A stretch of 37,045 nt of DNA from Pseudomonas sp. CAN1 (GCF_030462585.1 NZ_JASMRU010000044.1:1-37045), one strand, 5' to 3'; counted from the first letter of the stretch, positions 1 to 9,115 are shown. Made by a program: numbers and translations. The notes: generated by a model from the letters alone, not told the origin.

Positions 1-2027
1 AGGAAGCGCTGGTGGTTTTCCGCGCTGAGGGTGCGCAGGTCGGGTACCACGCCGCCGCTGATGGCGTTGATGCCGTGGCACTGCGAGCAGCTGCCGTTGA
101 ACAGCTCGCGGCCCTGGTCGATCTGCGCGGTGGTGCCGGTCAGCGCCGGCGGCTCGGGCTTGCGGTCGGCCCACTTGTAGTTGATGTCCGGCAGCTTGGC
201 GGTGCCGCCGAGCTTGTAGGTCAGCACCTGGGCGTTGGGCTTGACCCCGGCGCGCAGCGACAGGGCGCCGGCAAAGGTGGAGAAAGCGCCGCCCCAGCCA
301 GCCATGAAGGTCACGTACTGCTCGCCGTCCACCTCATAGGTGATCGGTGCGGCCATCACGCCGGTGTTGGCCGGGGATTCCCAGAGCTTCTTGCCGGTCT
401 CGGCGGCGTAGGCCACCACACGGCCATCGGCGGTGCCTTCGAACACCAGGTTGCCGGCGGTGCTCAGGGTGCCGCCGTTGAAGATGGTGCTGTAGGGCAC
501 TTCCCAGCGCTTTTCCTGCTTCACCGGGTCCCAGGCGATCAGCTTGCCGGTCCAGGTATCGGCGATCTTGCGCAGGCCTTCGGGGTCCTCGGGCATCATC
601 CCGGTGTTGACATCGAGCTGGTAGATGCTCTTGAACTTGGAGCGCGGCGGCGCGCCGTCGACGTCCTGGTACATCGCCGACATGATGTGCGCGGGGATGT
701 ACACCAGGCCGGTGTTGGGGTTCCAGGACATCGGCTGCCAGTCGTGGGCGCCCCAGAAGGCCGGCTGGATCAGGCGCGCCTTCTTCTCCGGGTCCTTCCA
801 GTAGTCGGAGACCTTCTCGTTGCGGATCGGCCGGCCGGTCTTCATGTCGATGCCGGTGGCCCAGTTGATCGGGATGAAGTTCTTCGCCGAGAGCAGCTCG
901 CCGGTGGCGCGGTCGATGACGTAGAAGAAGCCGTTCTTCGGCGCCTGCATCAGTACCTTGCGCTGTTTGCCGTCGATCTCCAGGTCCACCAGCATGATGT
1001 GCTGGGTGGCGGTGTAGTCCCAGGCGTCGCCGGGGGTGGTCTGGTAGTGCCAGACGTATTCGCCGTTGTCCGGGTTGATCGCGACGATGGACGAGAGGAA
1101 CAGGTTGTCGCCCTTGCCTTCGCTGCGAATGCGCGGGTTCCACGAGGAGCCGTTGCCGACGCCGATGTACAGCAGGTTCAGCTCGGGGTCGTAGGACATC
1201 GAGTCCCACACGGTGCCGCCACCGCCCTGCTTGGCGTAGTTATCGCCGAACCAGGTCTTGGCGGCGATCTCCATACCCTTGCCCTTGGGCATTTCCTTGG
1301 GGTCGCCGGGCACGGTGAAGAAGCGCCAGTCCTGCTTGCCGGTCTCGGCGTCGTAGGCGGTGATGTAGCCACGCACACCGAACTCGGCGCCGCCGTTACC
1401 GATGATCACCTTGCCCTTCACGATGCGCGGCGCGCCGGTGATGGTGATGCTGCGCGTCGGGTCGCTGCGGGTATCGACACTCCACACGCGCTTGCCGGTC
1501 TTGGCGTCGATGGCTTCCAGGCGGCCATCGAGCACGCCGACATAGACCTTGCCCTTCCACACCGCCACACCGCGGTTGACCGCGTCGCAGCAGGCTTCGC
1601 CGGCGCGGCTGCGGTCGGACTGCGGGTCGTACTTCCACAGCAGCTCGCCGCTGCGGGCATCCAGCGCGTAGACGATGGAGAACGGCCCGGTGGTGTACAT
1701 CACGCCATCGACCACGATGGGCGTGGCTTCCACGCCGCGGTCGATGTCCAGCTTGTGGCTCCAGGCCAGGCCCAGGTTGCCGACGTTGCTCTGGTCGATC
1801 TTCTTCAGCGGGCTGAAGCGCTGCTCGTCATAGGTACGGCCGGTGGACATCCAGTTGCCCGGCTCGCTGTTGGCGGCGGCGATGCGCTTGCCGTCGACAT
1901 CGGCAGGATTCTCGGCGGCATGGAGGTTGGGGGACAGACCGGCCATCAGCAGCGAGGCGGTCAGCAGGGAATGACGCAGGGCGGGTTGCAGGCGAACGGA
2001 AGGCACGTGCAGGCCAATCGATCTCAT
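1..2027 (-). CDS. Quinohemoprotein (type II PQQ-dependent) alcohol dehydrogenase, C-terminus cut by window edge
   Basis: Periplasmic PQQ- and haem-dependent oxidation of alcohols to aldehydes, passing electrons to the respiratory chain. About 675 codons are visible. The N-terminus (MRSIGLHVPSVRL...LLMAGLSPNLHAAE) is a signal peptide. An eight-bladed propeller follows, with the vicinal disulfide pair in GEACCDAVNRG that stacks on PQQ, repeated W-motifs (AIDAKTGKRVWS, AYDAETGKKLWE) and the catalytic-Asp region GDAWDYTATQ. A c-type haem site CSQCHG lies near positions 74-91, so this is the haem-containing type II class and not the shorter ExaA class. The ATG at 2025-2027 has GGAG upstream. Type II enzymes run to roughly 690-720 aa, so only the last part of the cytochrome domain is missing. 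The aldehyde product would suit ExaC, encoded upstream on the same strand. The family is certain; the alcohol preference is not. Confidence 0.93.
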   Translation of the reverse strand, partial: MRSIGLHVPSVRLQPALRHSLLTASLLMAGLSPNLHAAENPADVDGKRIAAANSEPGNWMSTGRTYDEQRFSPLKKIDQSNVGNLGLAWSHKLDIDRGVEATPIVVDGVMYTTGPFSIVYALDARSGELLWKYDPQSDRSRAGEACCDAVNRGVAVWKGKVYVGVLDGRLEAIDAKTGKRVWSVDTRSDPTRSITITGAPRIVKGKVIIGNGGAEFGVRGYITAYDAETGKQDWRFFTVPGDPKEMPKGKGMEIAAKTWFGDNYAKQGGGGTVWDSMSYDPELNLLYIGVGNGSSWNPRIRSEGKGDNLFLSSIVAINPDNGEYVWHYQTTPGDAWDYTATQHIMLVDLEIDGKQRKVLMQAPKNGFFYVIDRATGELLSAKNFIPINWATGIDMKTGRPIRNEKVSDYWKDPEKKARLIQPAFWGAHDWQPMSWNPNTGLVYIPAHIMSAMYQDVDGAPPRSKFKSIYQLDVNTGMMPEDPEGLRKIADTWTGKLIAWDPVKQEKRWEVPYSTIFNGGTLSTAGNLVFEGTADGRVVAYAAETGKKLWESPANTGVMAAPITYEVDGEQYVTFMAGWGGAFSTFAGALSLRAGVKPNAQVLTYKLGGTAKLPDINYKWADRKPEPPALTGTTAQIDQGRELFNGSCSQCHGINAISGGVVPDLRTLSAENHQRF

Positions 2028-2086
2028 GGAGGTTCTCCGATTCTTGTTGATGCCGCGGATCGTTCGCCGCGGCTTGGAAGGCTCAG

Positions 2087-2102
2087 AGCAACCGTTGTGC
2101 CA
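2087..2102 (-). promoter_or_regulatory. Sigma-54 (RpoN) -24/-12 promoter for the PQQ alcohol dehydrogenase
   Basis: On the minus strand the sequence reads TGGCACAACGGTTGCT, an essentially consensus TGGCAC-N5-TTGCT element with exactly 10 nt between the GG and GC dinucleotides. It lies about 60 nt upstream of the ATG at 2027, leaving a short leader. Sigma-54 promoters need a bacterial enhancer-binding protein, whose gene is not in the window. Direct repeats further upstream (2171-2219) are candidate activator sites. Confidence 0.8.
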
Positions 2103-2170
2103 GGGTTGGCGGAATGGGCTGGAGGTCTCGTCGTTTGGGGCTTCCGGCATTTCCTCCCGAAGGTGATGCG

Positions 2171-2219
2171 GGTGTTGCGAGCGCTACAGGTGTTGCGCGG
2201 GACAGCGGCAGGTGTTGCG
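2171..2219 (-). promoter_or_regulatory. Three GGTGTTGCG direct repeats, candidate upstream activator sites
   Basis: On the plus strand GGTGTTGCG starts at 2171, 2189 and 2211, about 70-130 bp upstream of the sigma-54 promoter, where enhancer-binding proteins usually bind. The first copy reads TGTTGCGAGCGCTACA, which fits the TGT-N10-ACA pattern described for AcoR-type activators. The same 9-mer recurs once per unit in the adjoining 128-bp array (2339, 2467, 2595). That these are binding sites is inference. Confidence 0.35.
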
Positions 2220-2714
2220 CAGGCGGGACGCTGCGAGCGCTCTTGTAGGAGCGGATTCATCCGCGATGGTATTCGGCGCGAAGCGGGGCCAATCGCGGAC
2301 GGAGTCCGCTCCTACGCGGAGACGAACCGCGGCGCCAAGGTGTTGCGGACGCTTGACGCTGCGAAAGCTCTTGTAGGAGCGGATTCATCCGCGATGATTT
2401 CCGGCGCGAAGCGGGGCCAATCGCGGACGGAGTCCGCTCCTACGCGGGGACGAACCGCGGCGCCAAGGTGTTGCGGACGCATGACGCTGCGAAAGCTCTT
2501 GTAGGAGCGGATTCATCCGCGATGATTTCCGGCGCGAAGCGGGGCCAGTCGCGGACGGAGTCCGCTCCTACGCGGGGACGAACCGCGACGCCAAGGTGTT
2601 GCGGACGCGGGACGCTGCGAGCGCTCTTGTAGGAGCGGATTCATCCGCGAGGGCGTCCGGCGCGAAGCGGGGCCGATCGCGGACGGAGTCCGCTCCCACG
2701 CGGGGACGAACCGC
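2211..2714. repeat. Four tandem 128-bp units, each carrying an inverted REP doublet (REPIN)
   Basis: The motif GTAGGAGCGGATTCATCCGC starts at 2245, 2373, 2501 and 2629, an exact 128-bp period. In each unit it is followed by its inverted partner, ending CGGAGTCCGCTCCTAC at 2315, 2443, 2571 and 2699 (the last has one T-to-C change), so each unit holds a 71-nt inverted REP pair. The linker contains GGTGTTGCGGACGC...GACGCTGCG. The array lies between the terminator of exaC and the promoter of the alcohol dehydrogenase, and the units differ at only a few positions, suggesting recent tandem duplication. No gene is evident between 2028 and 2911. Confidence 0.93.
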
Positions 2715-2725
2715 GACAGGCCCGG

Positions 2726-2753
2726 AAAAAGAAAACGCGGCAGAAGCCGCGTT
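2726..2753 (-). terminator. Rho-independent terminator downstream of exaC
   Basis: Read on the minus strand, AACGCGGC-TTCT-GCCGCGTT forms an 8-bp stem with a 4-nt loop, directly followed by a tract TTTTCTTTTT. It lies about 160 nt past the stop of the aldehyde dehydrogenase gene, in the right orientation to end that transcript before the REP array. Confidence 0.8.
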
Positions 2754-2911
2754 CGACGAAGGCCGTCGCCCGAGGAATGGGCACGGAAGCGGACGGCCAC
2801 CCGAACGGGCGCGTCGACACAAGGGATGCCCGGTGGAGTGCCAGGCGGTACACCAGAGAAGGGAACCGGCGAACCCGATGGGGGGAAGGCTCGCCGGCTG
2901 GCAGCGCTGCG

Positions 2912-4432
<1,521 letters not shown>

Positions 4433-4482
4433 GGGGTGCTCTCCTGTCGGGTCCCGGCCTCCTTTGGCCAGGTCATGGAGCG

Positions 4483-4539
4483 ATCTTAGGCAGCGCCCTT
4501 CCCGGCCCGGAATGCACCCATGGGCGCGGTGAGTTACTC
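4483..4539 (-). promoter_or_regulatory. Candidate exaC promoter region with palindrome GAGTTACTC
   Basis: Upstream of exaC a 9-bp perfect palindrome GAGTTACTC (4531-4539) is followed on the minus strand, about 45 nt downstream, by a possible -10 hexamer TAAGAT (4483-4488) without a good -35. This layout fits an activator-dependent promoter, for example one served by a LuxR-type response regulator as known for other Pseudomonas exa genes. No sigma-54 element is visible here, unlike the dehydrogenase promoter. The assignment is tentative. Confidence 0.3.
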
Positions 4540-4571
4540 ATTTGGTAGTAGACGCAATGCGTGGGTTCTTC

Positions 4572-4952
4572 GTAGGAGCGGACTTTGTCCGCGATGTTTT
4601 TGGGCTTGGCATTTCTGCGGTGCATCTGCGTGGGCTGAAAGGTTTTGTTTCGCCCCCTCGGGCGAGTCCCTTTTGGCAAACGTCGGATAGCCGCCCTCCC
4701 AAAAGGAACCAAAAGGTCTCGCCCCTGACATCCGATCACCTTCGGCCTCCTGAAAGGCGCACTCCGGAGCGTGCGGACGTTTCTCTGGAAGACTTTAAGA
4801 TCAGAAACCAAAGCTGGAGCCGGAGCGCCGAAGAGTCGCTTTTCGTAGGAGCGGACCTTGTCCGCGAAATCCTCCACGGCGGGAGCGGGAGTCACAGGGA
4901 TATCGAGTTGCACATCGCCTGTCGGCGATTCGCGGAGAAGCTCCGCTCCTAC
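4572..4952 (-). repeat. Composite repeat, copy A: REP, conserved hairpin core, REPIN
   Basis: The gap between exaC and the acetyltransferase gene holds no convincing gene. A REP (4572-4594, GTAGGAGCGGACTTTGTCCG) is followed by a core whose minus strand is homologous to 28600-28976. The core contains a hairpin with arms at 4666-4676 and 4699-4709 and a second stem-loop TCGCCCGAGGGGGCGA. A 108-nt REP doublet follows (4845-4952), the same length as and very similar to 28468-28575. The core is inverted relative to copy B, while the REPIN keeps the same plus-strand orientation in both. Confidence 0.8.
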
Positions 4953-5030
4953 CAGAGCCCTCCACCCCGCCTACGAAATCCACTCGGCATCCGGTAGGCT
5001 GTGGAGACGTCCCGCCCAGAGCCCTGAAAC

Positions 5031-5627
5031 ATGCCCGCCCTCACCTGCCCCCACCTGATCGGCCAGCACGTCGAACTCCTGCCGCTGCGCGCGGAACATG
5101 CGCAGGCATTGCTGGCAGCAGCCGCCGATGGCGAGTTGTGGAACCTGAAGGTCACGGTGGTGCCCGGCCCGGATACGGTCGCAGGCTACATCGCCAAGGC
5201 GGAAAAGGGCCAGGAGGAAGGCAGCGTCCTGCCCTTCGCCATTCTTGACCGGCGCACGGGGAAGATCGTCGGCAGCACGCGCTTCTGGAAGGTCGACCGG
5301 GCCAACCGCAAGCTGGAAGTCGGCCACACCTGGCTCGCCCTGTCGGCGCAGCGCACGCCGATCAACAGCGAGGCCAAGCTCCTGCTGCTGACCTATGCCT
5401 TCGAGGAACTCGACTGCGTGCGCGTGCAGTTCACCACCGACGAGCTGAACGAGAAGTCCCGCGCTGCCATCCTGCGCCTGGGCGCGGTGCAGGAAGGCAT
5501 CGTCCGTCATGAGCGCATCATGCCCGACGGGCGCAAGCGCAACTCGGTGCGCTTCAGCATCATCGACAGCGAGTGGCCGGAGGTGAAGGCGCGGCTGCTT
5601 GAAAGGCTCGGCCGCGCCCCGAGCTGA
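5031..5627 (+). CDS. GNAT-family N-acetyltransferase (RimJ/RimL type)
   Basis: Predicted acetyl-CoA-dependent acetyltransferase of 198 aa. The N-terminal strand LIGQHVELLPLRAEHAQALL, the mid region AILDRRTGKIVGSTRFW followed by LEVGHTWLA, and the late segment VQFTTDELNEKSRAAILRLG (the NxxSxxxxxKLG-like acetyl-CoA site) are typical of the RimJ/RimL branch. Members of this branch act on protein N-termini or on small molecules, and the acceptor cannot be read from sequence. The ribosome-binding site before the ATG is weak. The gene is isolated on the plus strand and ends 7 nt from the converging end of the aldehyde dehydrogenase gene, so it is probably an independent unit. Confidence 0.85.
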   Translation: MPALTCPHLIGQHVELLPLRAEHAQALLAAAADGELWNLKVTVVPGPDTVAGYIAKAEKGQEEGSVLPFAILDRRTGKIVGSTRFWKVDRANRKLEVGHTWLALSAQRTPINSEAKLLLLTYAFEELDCVRVQFTTDELNEKSRAAILRLGAVQEGIVRHERIMPDGRKRNSVRFSIIDSEWPEVKARLLERLGRAPS

Positions 5628-5634
5628 GAGCTGC

Positions 5635-7137
5635 TCAGCCCTGGTAGAACACCTCGTCGCTGTACGGGTACCACCAGGAGTGGATCTGCGGCTGGTGGTC
5701 GATGATCACCATCTTCGAGCGACGGAACGCATCCAGCCCCTGGCGACCGAGTTCGCGGCCCATGCCGGACATCTTCCAGCCGCCGAAGGGCAGCGCGTCG
5801 TTGTCGATCAGCGGGTTGTTCACCCAGACCATCCCCGCTTCCAGGCGGTCCGCCGCTTCCATGGCTTCGGCCAGGTCGGTGGAGAACAGCGAGGCGCCCA
5901 GGCCGAAGGGTGAGTCGTTGGCCAGCCCTACCGCTTCGTCGAAGTCCCTCACCTTGCAGATCGCCGCCACCGGGCCGAAGCATTCCTCGTGGAAGATCGC
6001 CATGGCCGGGGTGACGTCGGTGAGGATGGTCGGCTCGTAGTACCAGCCCACCGGGAACTGCTCGGGGATGCGCCCGCCGCAGACCAGCGTGGCGCCCTTG
6101 GCGATGGCGTCGTCCACCAGGCGGATGACCTTGGCGCGGGCGGCCTCGCTGACCATCGGGCCGATCTCGGAACGCTCCAGCCCATGGCCGATGCGCAGCG
6201 CGCGGGTGCGTTCTGCGAAGCGTGCGACGAACTCGTCATGCACCTCATCGACGACATAGAAGCGCTCCGCCGAGGTGCAGATCTGCCCGCTCAGGTGGAA
6301 GGCTGCGGTCACCGCGCCGGCCGCCGCGACTTCCAGCGGCGCATGGCGGGAGATGATCATCGGGTCGCTGCCGCCGGCCTCGATCACCGCCGGTTTCATC
6401 CGTTCGGCGCAGGCCACCGCCACCGCCTTGCCGGCGGCGACGCTGCCGGTGAAGGCCACGGCGTGGGTACGCTCGGACTGCACCAGGCGCTGCGCGGTGC
6501 TGGCGTCGCCCGGCACGCAGCTGACCATGCCCGCCGGCAGCACCTTGAAGTGCTGCATGAATTTCAGCGTGCACAGTGTGGTGCTTTCCGCCGGCTTGAC
6601 GATGCAGGCGTTGCCCGCCGCCAGCGAGGCGGCCAGGGTCCAGCACATCAGCAGGATGGGGAAGTTGAACGGCATGATGTGCACGCTGACGCCGTAGGGC
6701 TCGTAGCGCACATGCTGGAACGAGCCGAGCTGCGTGGTGCCGGCGACCTTGCCGGCCTCGTCGCGGGCCATTTCGGCGTAATAGCGGAAGATCGGTGCGC
6801 AATTGGCCAGCTCGCCCATGGCCTCGGGGAACGGCTTGCCCATTTCCAGGGTCATCAGCCGCGCCACTTCGCGCTGGGTGGCCTGGTCGGTTTCGATGGT
6901 GTTGGCCAGTTGGTGGAGGATCGCCGCGCGGGACTTCGCGTCCACCCGCTTCCACTCGCGCTGGGCGGCGTTGGCCGCCTCGATGGTGGCGTCCACGTCC
7001 TCGGCATCACAAAGGGCGATGCGCCCGACCGGGGTGAGGTCGGCGGGGTTGATGATGTCGCGCAGGCGCTGCGTCGCCACGCCCTGGTAATCCGGGCCGA
7101 TGAAACGCAGGGGCAGATCAACGTGAAAGTCGGTCAT
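5635..7137 (-). CDS. NAD(P)-dependent aldehyde dehydrogenase, last gene of the glycosyltransferase/ABC operon
   Basis: Oxidises an aldehyde to the carboxylate in the cytoplasm. The 500-aa product has a full set of ALDH residues: Asn158 in MPFNFP, Glu253 in VIEAGGSDP and nucleophile Cys287 in LSGQICTSAERF, with the late motif ECFGPVA. The SxxICTSxERF and PLPFGG-like (ALPFGGWKMSGMG) segments resemble succinate-semialdehyde or lactaldehyde/betaine-aldehyde-type dehydrogenases, but the substrate is not clear. The ATG overlaps the stop of the kinase gene as ATGA (7134-7137), so the two are translationally coupled. It is the most downstream gene of a long unit starting with a polyamine-type binding protein, which suggests it finishes catabolism of an imported amine or amino alcohol. 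Confidence 0.9.
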   Translation of the reverse strand: MTDFHVDLPLRFIGPDYQGVATQRLRDIINPADLTPVGRIALCDAEDVDATIEAANAAQREWKRVDAKSRAAILHQLANTIETDQATQREVARLMTLEMGKPFPEAMGELANCAPIFRYYAEMARDEAGKVAGTTQLGSFQHVRYEPYGVSVHIMPFNFPILLMCWTLAASLAAGNACIVKPAESTTLCTLKFMQHFKVLPAGMVSCVPGDASTAQRLVQSERTHAVAFTGSVAAGKAVAVACAERMKPAVIEAGGSDPMIISRHAPLEVAAAGAVTAAFHLSGQICTSAERFYVVDEVHDEFVARFAERTRALRIGHGLERSEIGPMVSEAARAKVIRLVDDAIAKGATLVCGGRIPEQFPVGWYYEPTILTDVTPAMAIFHEECFGPVAAICKVRDFDEAVGLANDSPFGLGASLFSTDLAEAMEAADRLEAGMVWVNNPLIDNDALPFGGWKMSGMGRELGRQGLDAFRRSKMVIIDHQPQIHSWWYPYSDEVFYQG

Positions 7138-8186
7138 GGAATGCTCCGCAGGGATTCGGATGAGGCCAGGTGCTGGGCGATCGCGTCGCTCTCCAGCGGC
7201 AGGCGCCAGTTCGGCAGATGGGCGTCGAGCAGCGCCGCCAGCGGGCGCAGCTGTTCGCTGTCGAGCGCGCGCTGGAACAGCCGCAGCACGCGCGGCAGGT
7301 GCCGGAGGTAGCCGTGCTTGCCATCGCGCTTGGCCAGGCGCACGAAGATGCCCAGCACCTTGGCGTGGCGTTGTGCGGCAAGCACCTGGAAATCGGCCAT
7401 GAAGCGCCGGCCGTCCACTTCCGGGCGCTGGCTGAGGTAATGGGTGAGCAGGGTCACACGCAGGGTTTCAGGAATGTCGCGGCGCGCGTCTTCGAGCAGG
7501 GACATGAGGTCGTAGGCCGGTGCGCCGAACAGCGCATCCTGGAAGTCCAGCAGCCCGCACGCGGCCACACCCGCCCTGCCCTCCAGCAGCATCAGGTTGT
7601 CGACGTGGTAGTCGCGCAGCACCAACACTTCGCGGCGCAGGGACACATCACGCAGCAGCGCGGCGAACTCCGCCAGGTAGCGCTCGCGCAGCTGTGCGGC
7701 CGCCTCCTCGCCCACCAGCAATGGCGCGTACCAGTCGATGAACAGCGCCGCTTCGTCGGCCAGTTTCTGCCCGTCGTAGGCCGGCACGCCTTCGGCAGCT
7801 TGCGGGCCGGCACGGTGCAGGCGCACCAGGGCGTCCACGGCGAGGCGGTACAGCGCCACCTCGTCATGACCGTCGGCGAGCAGCCGGGTGTAGGTGGCGT
7901 GGCCGAAGTCCTCCACCAGGGCCAGGCCCAGCTCGCGGTCGGCGCCCAGCACATTGGGCGCCGACAGCCCGCAATCGCGCAGCAGCTGCGCCACCCGCAG
8001 GTAAGGGGCCAGCGGCTCGGCGCCGGGTGGCGAGTCCATCAGCAGCAGTCCCTTGCCGTCGAGGCGGAAGTAGCGCCGCATCGAGGCATCCGCCGGCAGC
8101 GCGGTGATGGCCGCGCCGGCCAGGCCGCTGCCGGCGAGGAAGGTCTCGCGGGCGGCGGCACGGGTGGTTTCGCAAGGCAGGTTCAT
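7134..8186 (-). CDS. AmgK-like aminoglycoside/choline-kinase family phosphotransferase
   Basis: Predicted cytosolic ATP-dependent kinase for a sugar or amino alcohol, 350 aa. It resembles AmgK (the MurNAc/GlcNAc anomeric kinase of Pseudomonas): the N-lobe start ADASMRRYFRLDGKGLLLMD, the motif LGLALVEDFG, the catalytic loop LRDYHVDNLML with Asp192 and Asn197, and the metal-binding Asp214 in GLLDFQDALFG-APAYDLMSLL. The position normally His in HxD is Leu190, which most kinases of this fold tolerate. True amgK sits beside murU in Pseudomonas; neither murU nor other recycling genes are here, so this is a paralog recruited to another pathway. The stop overlaps the aldehyde dehydrogenase start, and the gene begins 4 nt after the cupin gene upstream. 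Confidence 0.82.
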   Translation of the reverse strand: MNLPCETTRAAARETFLAGSGLAGAAITALPADASMRRYFRLDGKGLLLMDSPPGAEPLAPYLRVAQLLRDCGLSAPNVLGADRELGLALVEDFGHATYTRLLADGHDEVALYRLAVDALVRLHRAGPQAAEGVPAYDGQKLADEAALFIDWYAPLLVGEEAAAQLRERYLAEFAALLRDVSLRREVLVLRDYHVDNLMLLEGRAGVAACGLLDFQDALFGAPAYDLMSLLEDARRDIPETLRVTLLTHYLSQRPEVDGRRFMADFQVLAAQRHAKVLGIFVRLAKRDGKHGYLRHLPRVLRLFQRALDSEQLRPLAALLDAHLPNWRLPLESDAIAQHLASSESLRSIP

Positions 8187-8190
8187 GGCA

Positions 8191-8535
8191 TCACCGGATC
8201 ATGTAGACCTTCTTGATGGTCTCGTGCACGGTGCACACGCCCTTCCAGTCCTTGGGGAAGAAGGCTGCGGTGTCCGGCTCGATCTCAATCACCTCGCCGG
8301 ACTCGTGCACGTAGGTGCAGCGGCCCTCGAGGAAATGGCAGAACTCGTCGCTGGTCACATGGCAGAACCACTTGCCCGGCGTGCAGTGCCAGATGCCGCA
8401 TTCGGACTGGCCGTCAGGCCCCTTGTGCAGGACCACGCCGCTGACATGGGACTCGCCTTCGAGCATGGTCGGGATCACGCCCCAGTCCTTGAGTTCGGTG
8501 ACTTGCAGGGGGCGGTAGATAACGGGGGTCTTCAT
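8191..8535 (-). CDS. Small cupin-domain protein (cupin 1)
   Basis: A 114-aa single-domain cupin of the Cupin_3 (DUF861-like) type. The core motifs are ECGIWHCTPGKWFCHVTSDEF, then FCHFLEGRCTYVHESGEVIEI and the closing DTAAFFPKDWKGVCTVHETIKKVYM. The Glu and His residues of TSDEFCHFLEG are candidate metal ligands. Members of this family include isomerase-like, ureidoglycine- and ethanolamine-linked (EutQ-like) proteins, and others bind metals or sugars with unproven activity. It is clearly paralogous to cupin 2 directly upstream, suggesting duplication, and stands 4 nt from the kinase gene. No specific reaction can be assigned. Confidence 0.82.
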   Translation of the reverse strand: MKTPVIYRPLQVTELKDWGVIPTMLEGESHVSGVVLHKGPDGQSECGIWHCTPGKWFCHVTSDEFCHFLEGRCTYVHESGEVIEIEPDTAAFFPKDWKGVCTVHETIKKVYMIR

Positions 8536-8594
8536 GGATATCTCCTTCGATGGCAGTCCGCACGGACTGCCGGGTAAGGCGCAGGGCGAATAAA

Positions 8595-8731
8595 CGCTTG
8601 CGGTTATCCGCCGATGGGTTCGGGTGGAAATCGACGACGGATAACGCTTGAGGCGTTATGCGCCCTACGATCGAAAATCGGGCCGGGCGTAGGGCGCGTA
8701 ACCGCTTGCGGTTATCCGCCGATGGGTTCGG
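8595..8731. repeat. REP-like repeats inside the operon (29-bp exact duplication)
   Basis: Between the two cupin genes a 29-nt sequence beginning CGCTTGCGGTTATCCGCCGA occurs twice, at 8595-8623 and 8703-8731 (108-bp spacing). Between them lies an inverted relative (GGATAACGCTTGAGGCGTTA ... GCGCCCTACG). The same family appears near 24178 and at 29004-29036 (GGCGGATAAC...GTTATCCGCC). These are palindromic REP-type elements of a different family from the GTAGGAGCG elements. Sitting inside a transcription unit they may form mRNA hairpins that alter downstream expression. Confidence 0.75.
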
Positions 8732-8734
8732 AAA

Positions 8735-9115
8735 TCAGGCCAGCATGTAGAGATTGCGCAGCGTGCTGTGCACGGTGCATTCGCCGGTCCAGCCGGCCGG
8801 GAACAGCACCAGGGTGTCGGGTTCGACCTCGATCACCTCGCCCTCGTCGGAGCGGTAGGTGGCGCGGCCGGCGACGAAGTGGCAGAGCTCGTCGCGCGGG
8901 ATCGACAGCCGCCAGCGGCCGGGGGTGCAGACCCACAGGCCGGTTTCCGGGCTGTTGTTCGGCCCCTTGAACAGCAGACGGCCGCTGGAGTGCGAGACGC
9001 CCTCCAGCGCGTCGGACTGCACGCCCCAGTCCACCAGGTCGTCGTAGTCGCGGGCGCCGCGGATGTGCGGCGCGGTCGAGTCGCCCTTGAAGAAGGCAGC
9101 CTTGAACTCAGCCAT
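8735..9115 (-). CDS. Small cupin-domain protein (cupin 2)
   Basis: A 126-aa Cupin_3-type protein and a paralog of cupin 1: both share the pattern G-x-W-x-C-TPG-(K/R)W, then DE(F/L)CHF(L/V)(E/A)G, then EVIE(I/V)EPDT and FP-x-(D/G)W-x-G-x-CTVH. It carries about 12 extra N-terminal residues relative to cupin 1. The start ATG (9113-9115) lies inside the last codons of the glycosyltransferase gene (stop at 9108-9110), an 8-nt overlap implying coupled translation. Two such cupins in one pathway could form a hetero-oligomer or act on two successive intermediates; their chemistry is unknown. Confidence 0.82.
   Translation of the reverse strand: MAEFKAAFFKGDSTAPHIRGARDYDDLVDWGVQSDALEGVSHSSGRLLFKGPNNSPETGLWVCTPGRWRLSIPRDELCHFVAGRATYRSDEGEVIEVEPDTLVLFPAGWTGECTVHSTLRNLYMLA

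Noticed and set aside
12-2504. Long plus-strand open frame of 830 codons over the alcohol dehydrogenase
   Set aside because: It is antisense to a gene with clear PQQ and haem motifs, has low-complexity Gly/Ala/His/Val content typical of antisense frames in high-GC DNA, and runs into the REP array.
2211-2714. CRISPR array
   Set aside because: The 128-bp period, near-identical units without unique spacers and internal inverted REPs exclude a CRISPR array; no cas genes are present.
4473-4913. Minus-strand open frame of 146 codons in the exaC-GNAT gap
   Set aside because: It is made of REP and composite-repeat sequence; the similar translation at 28287-29012 reflects the DNA repeat. No ribosome-binding site or protein family is recognised.
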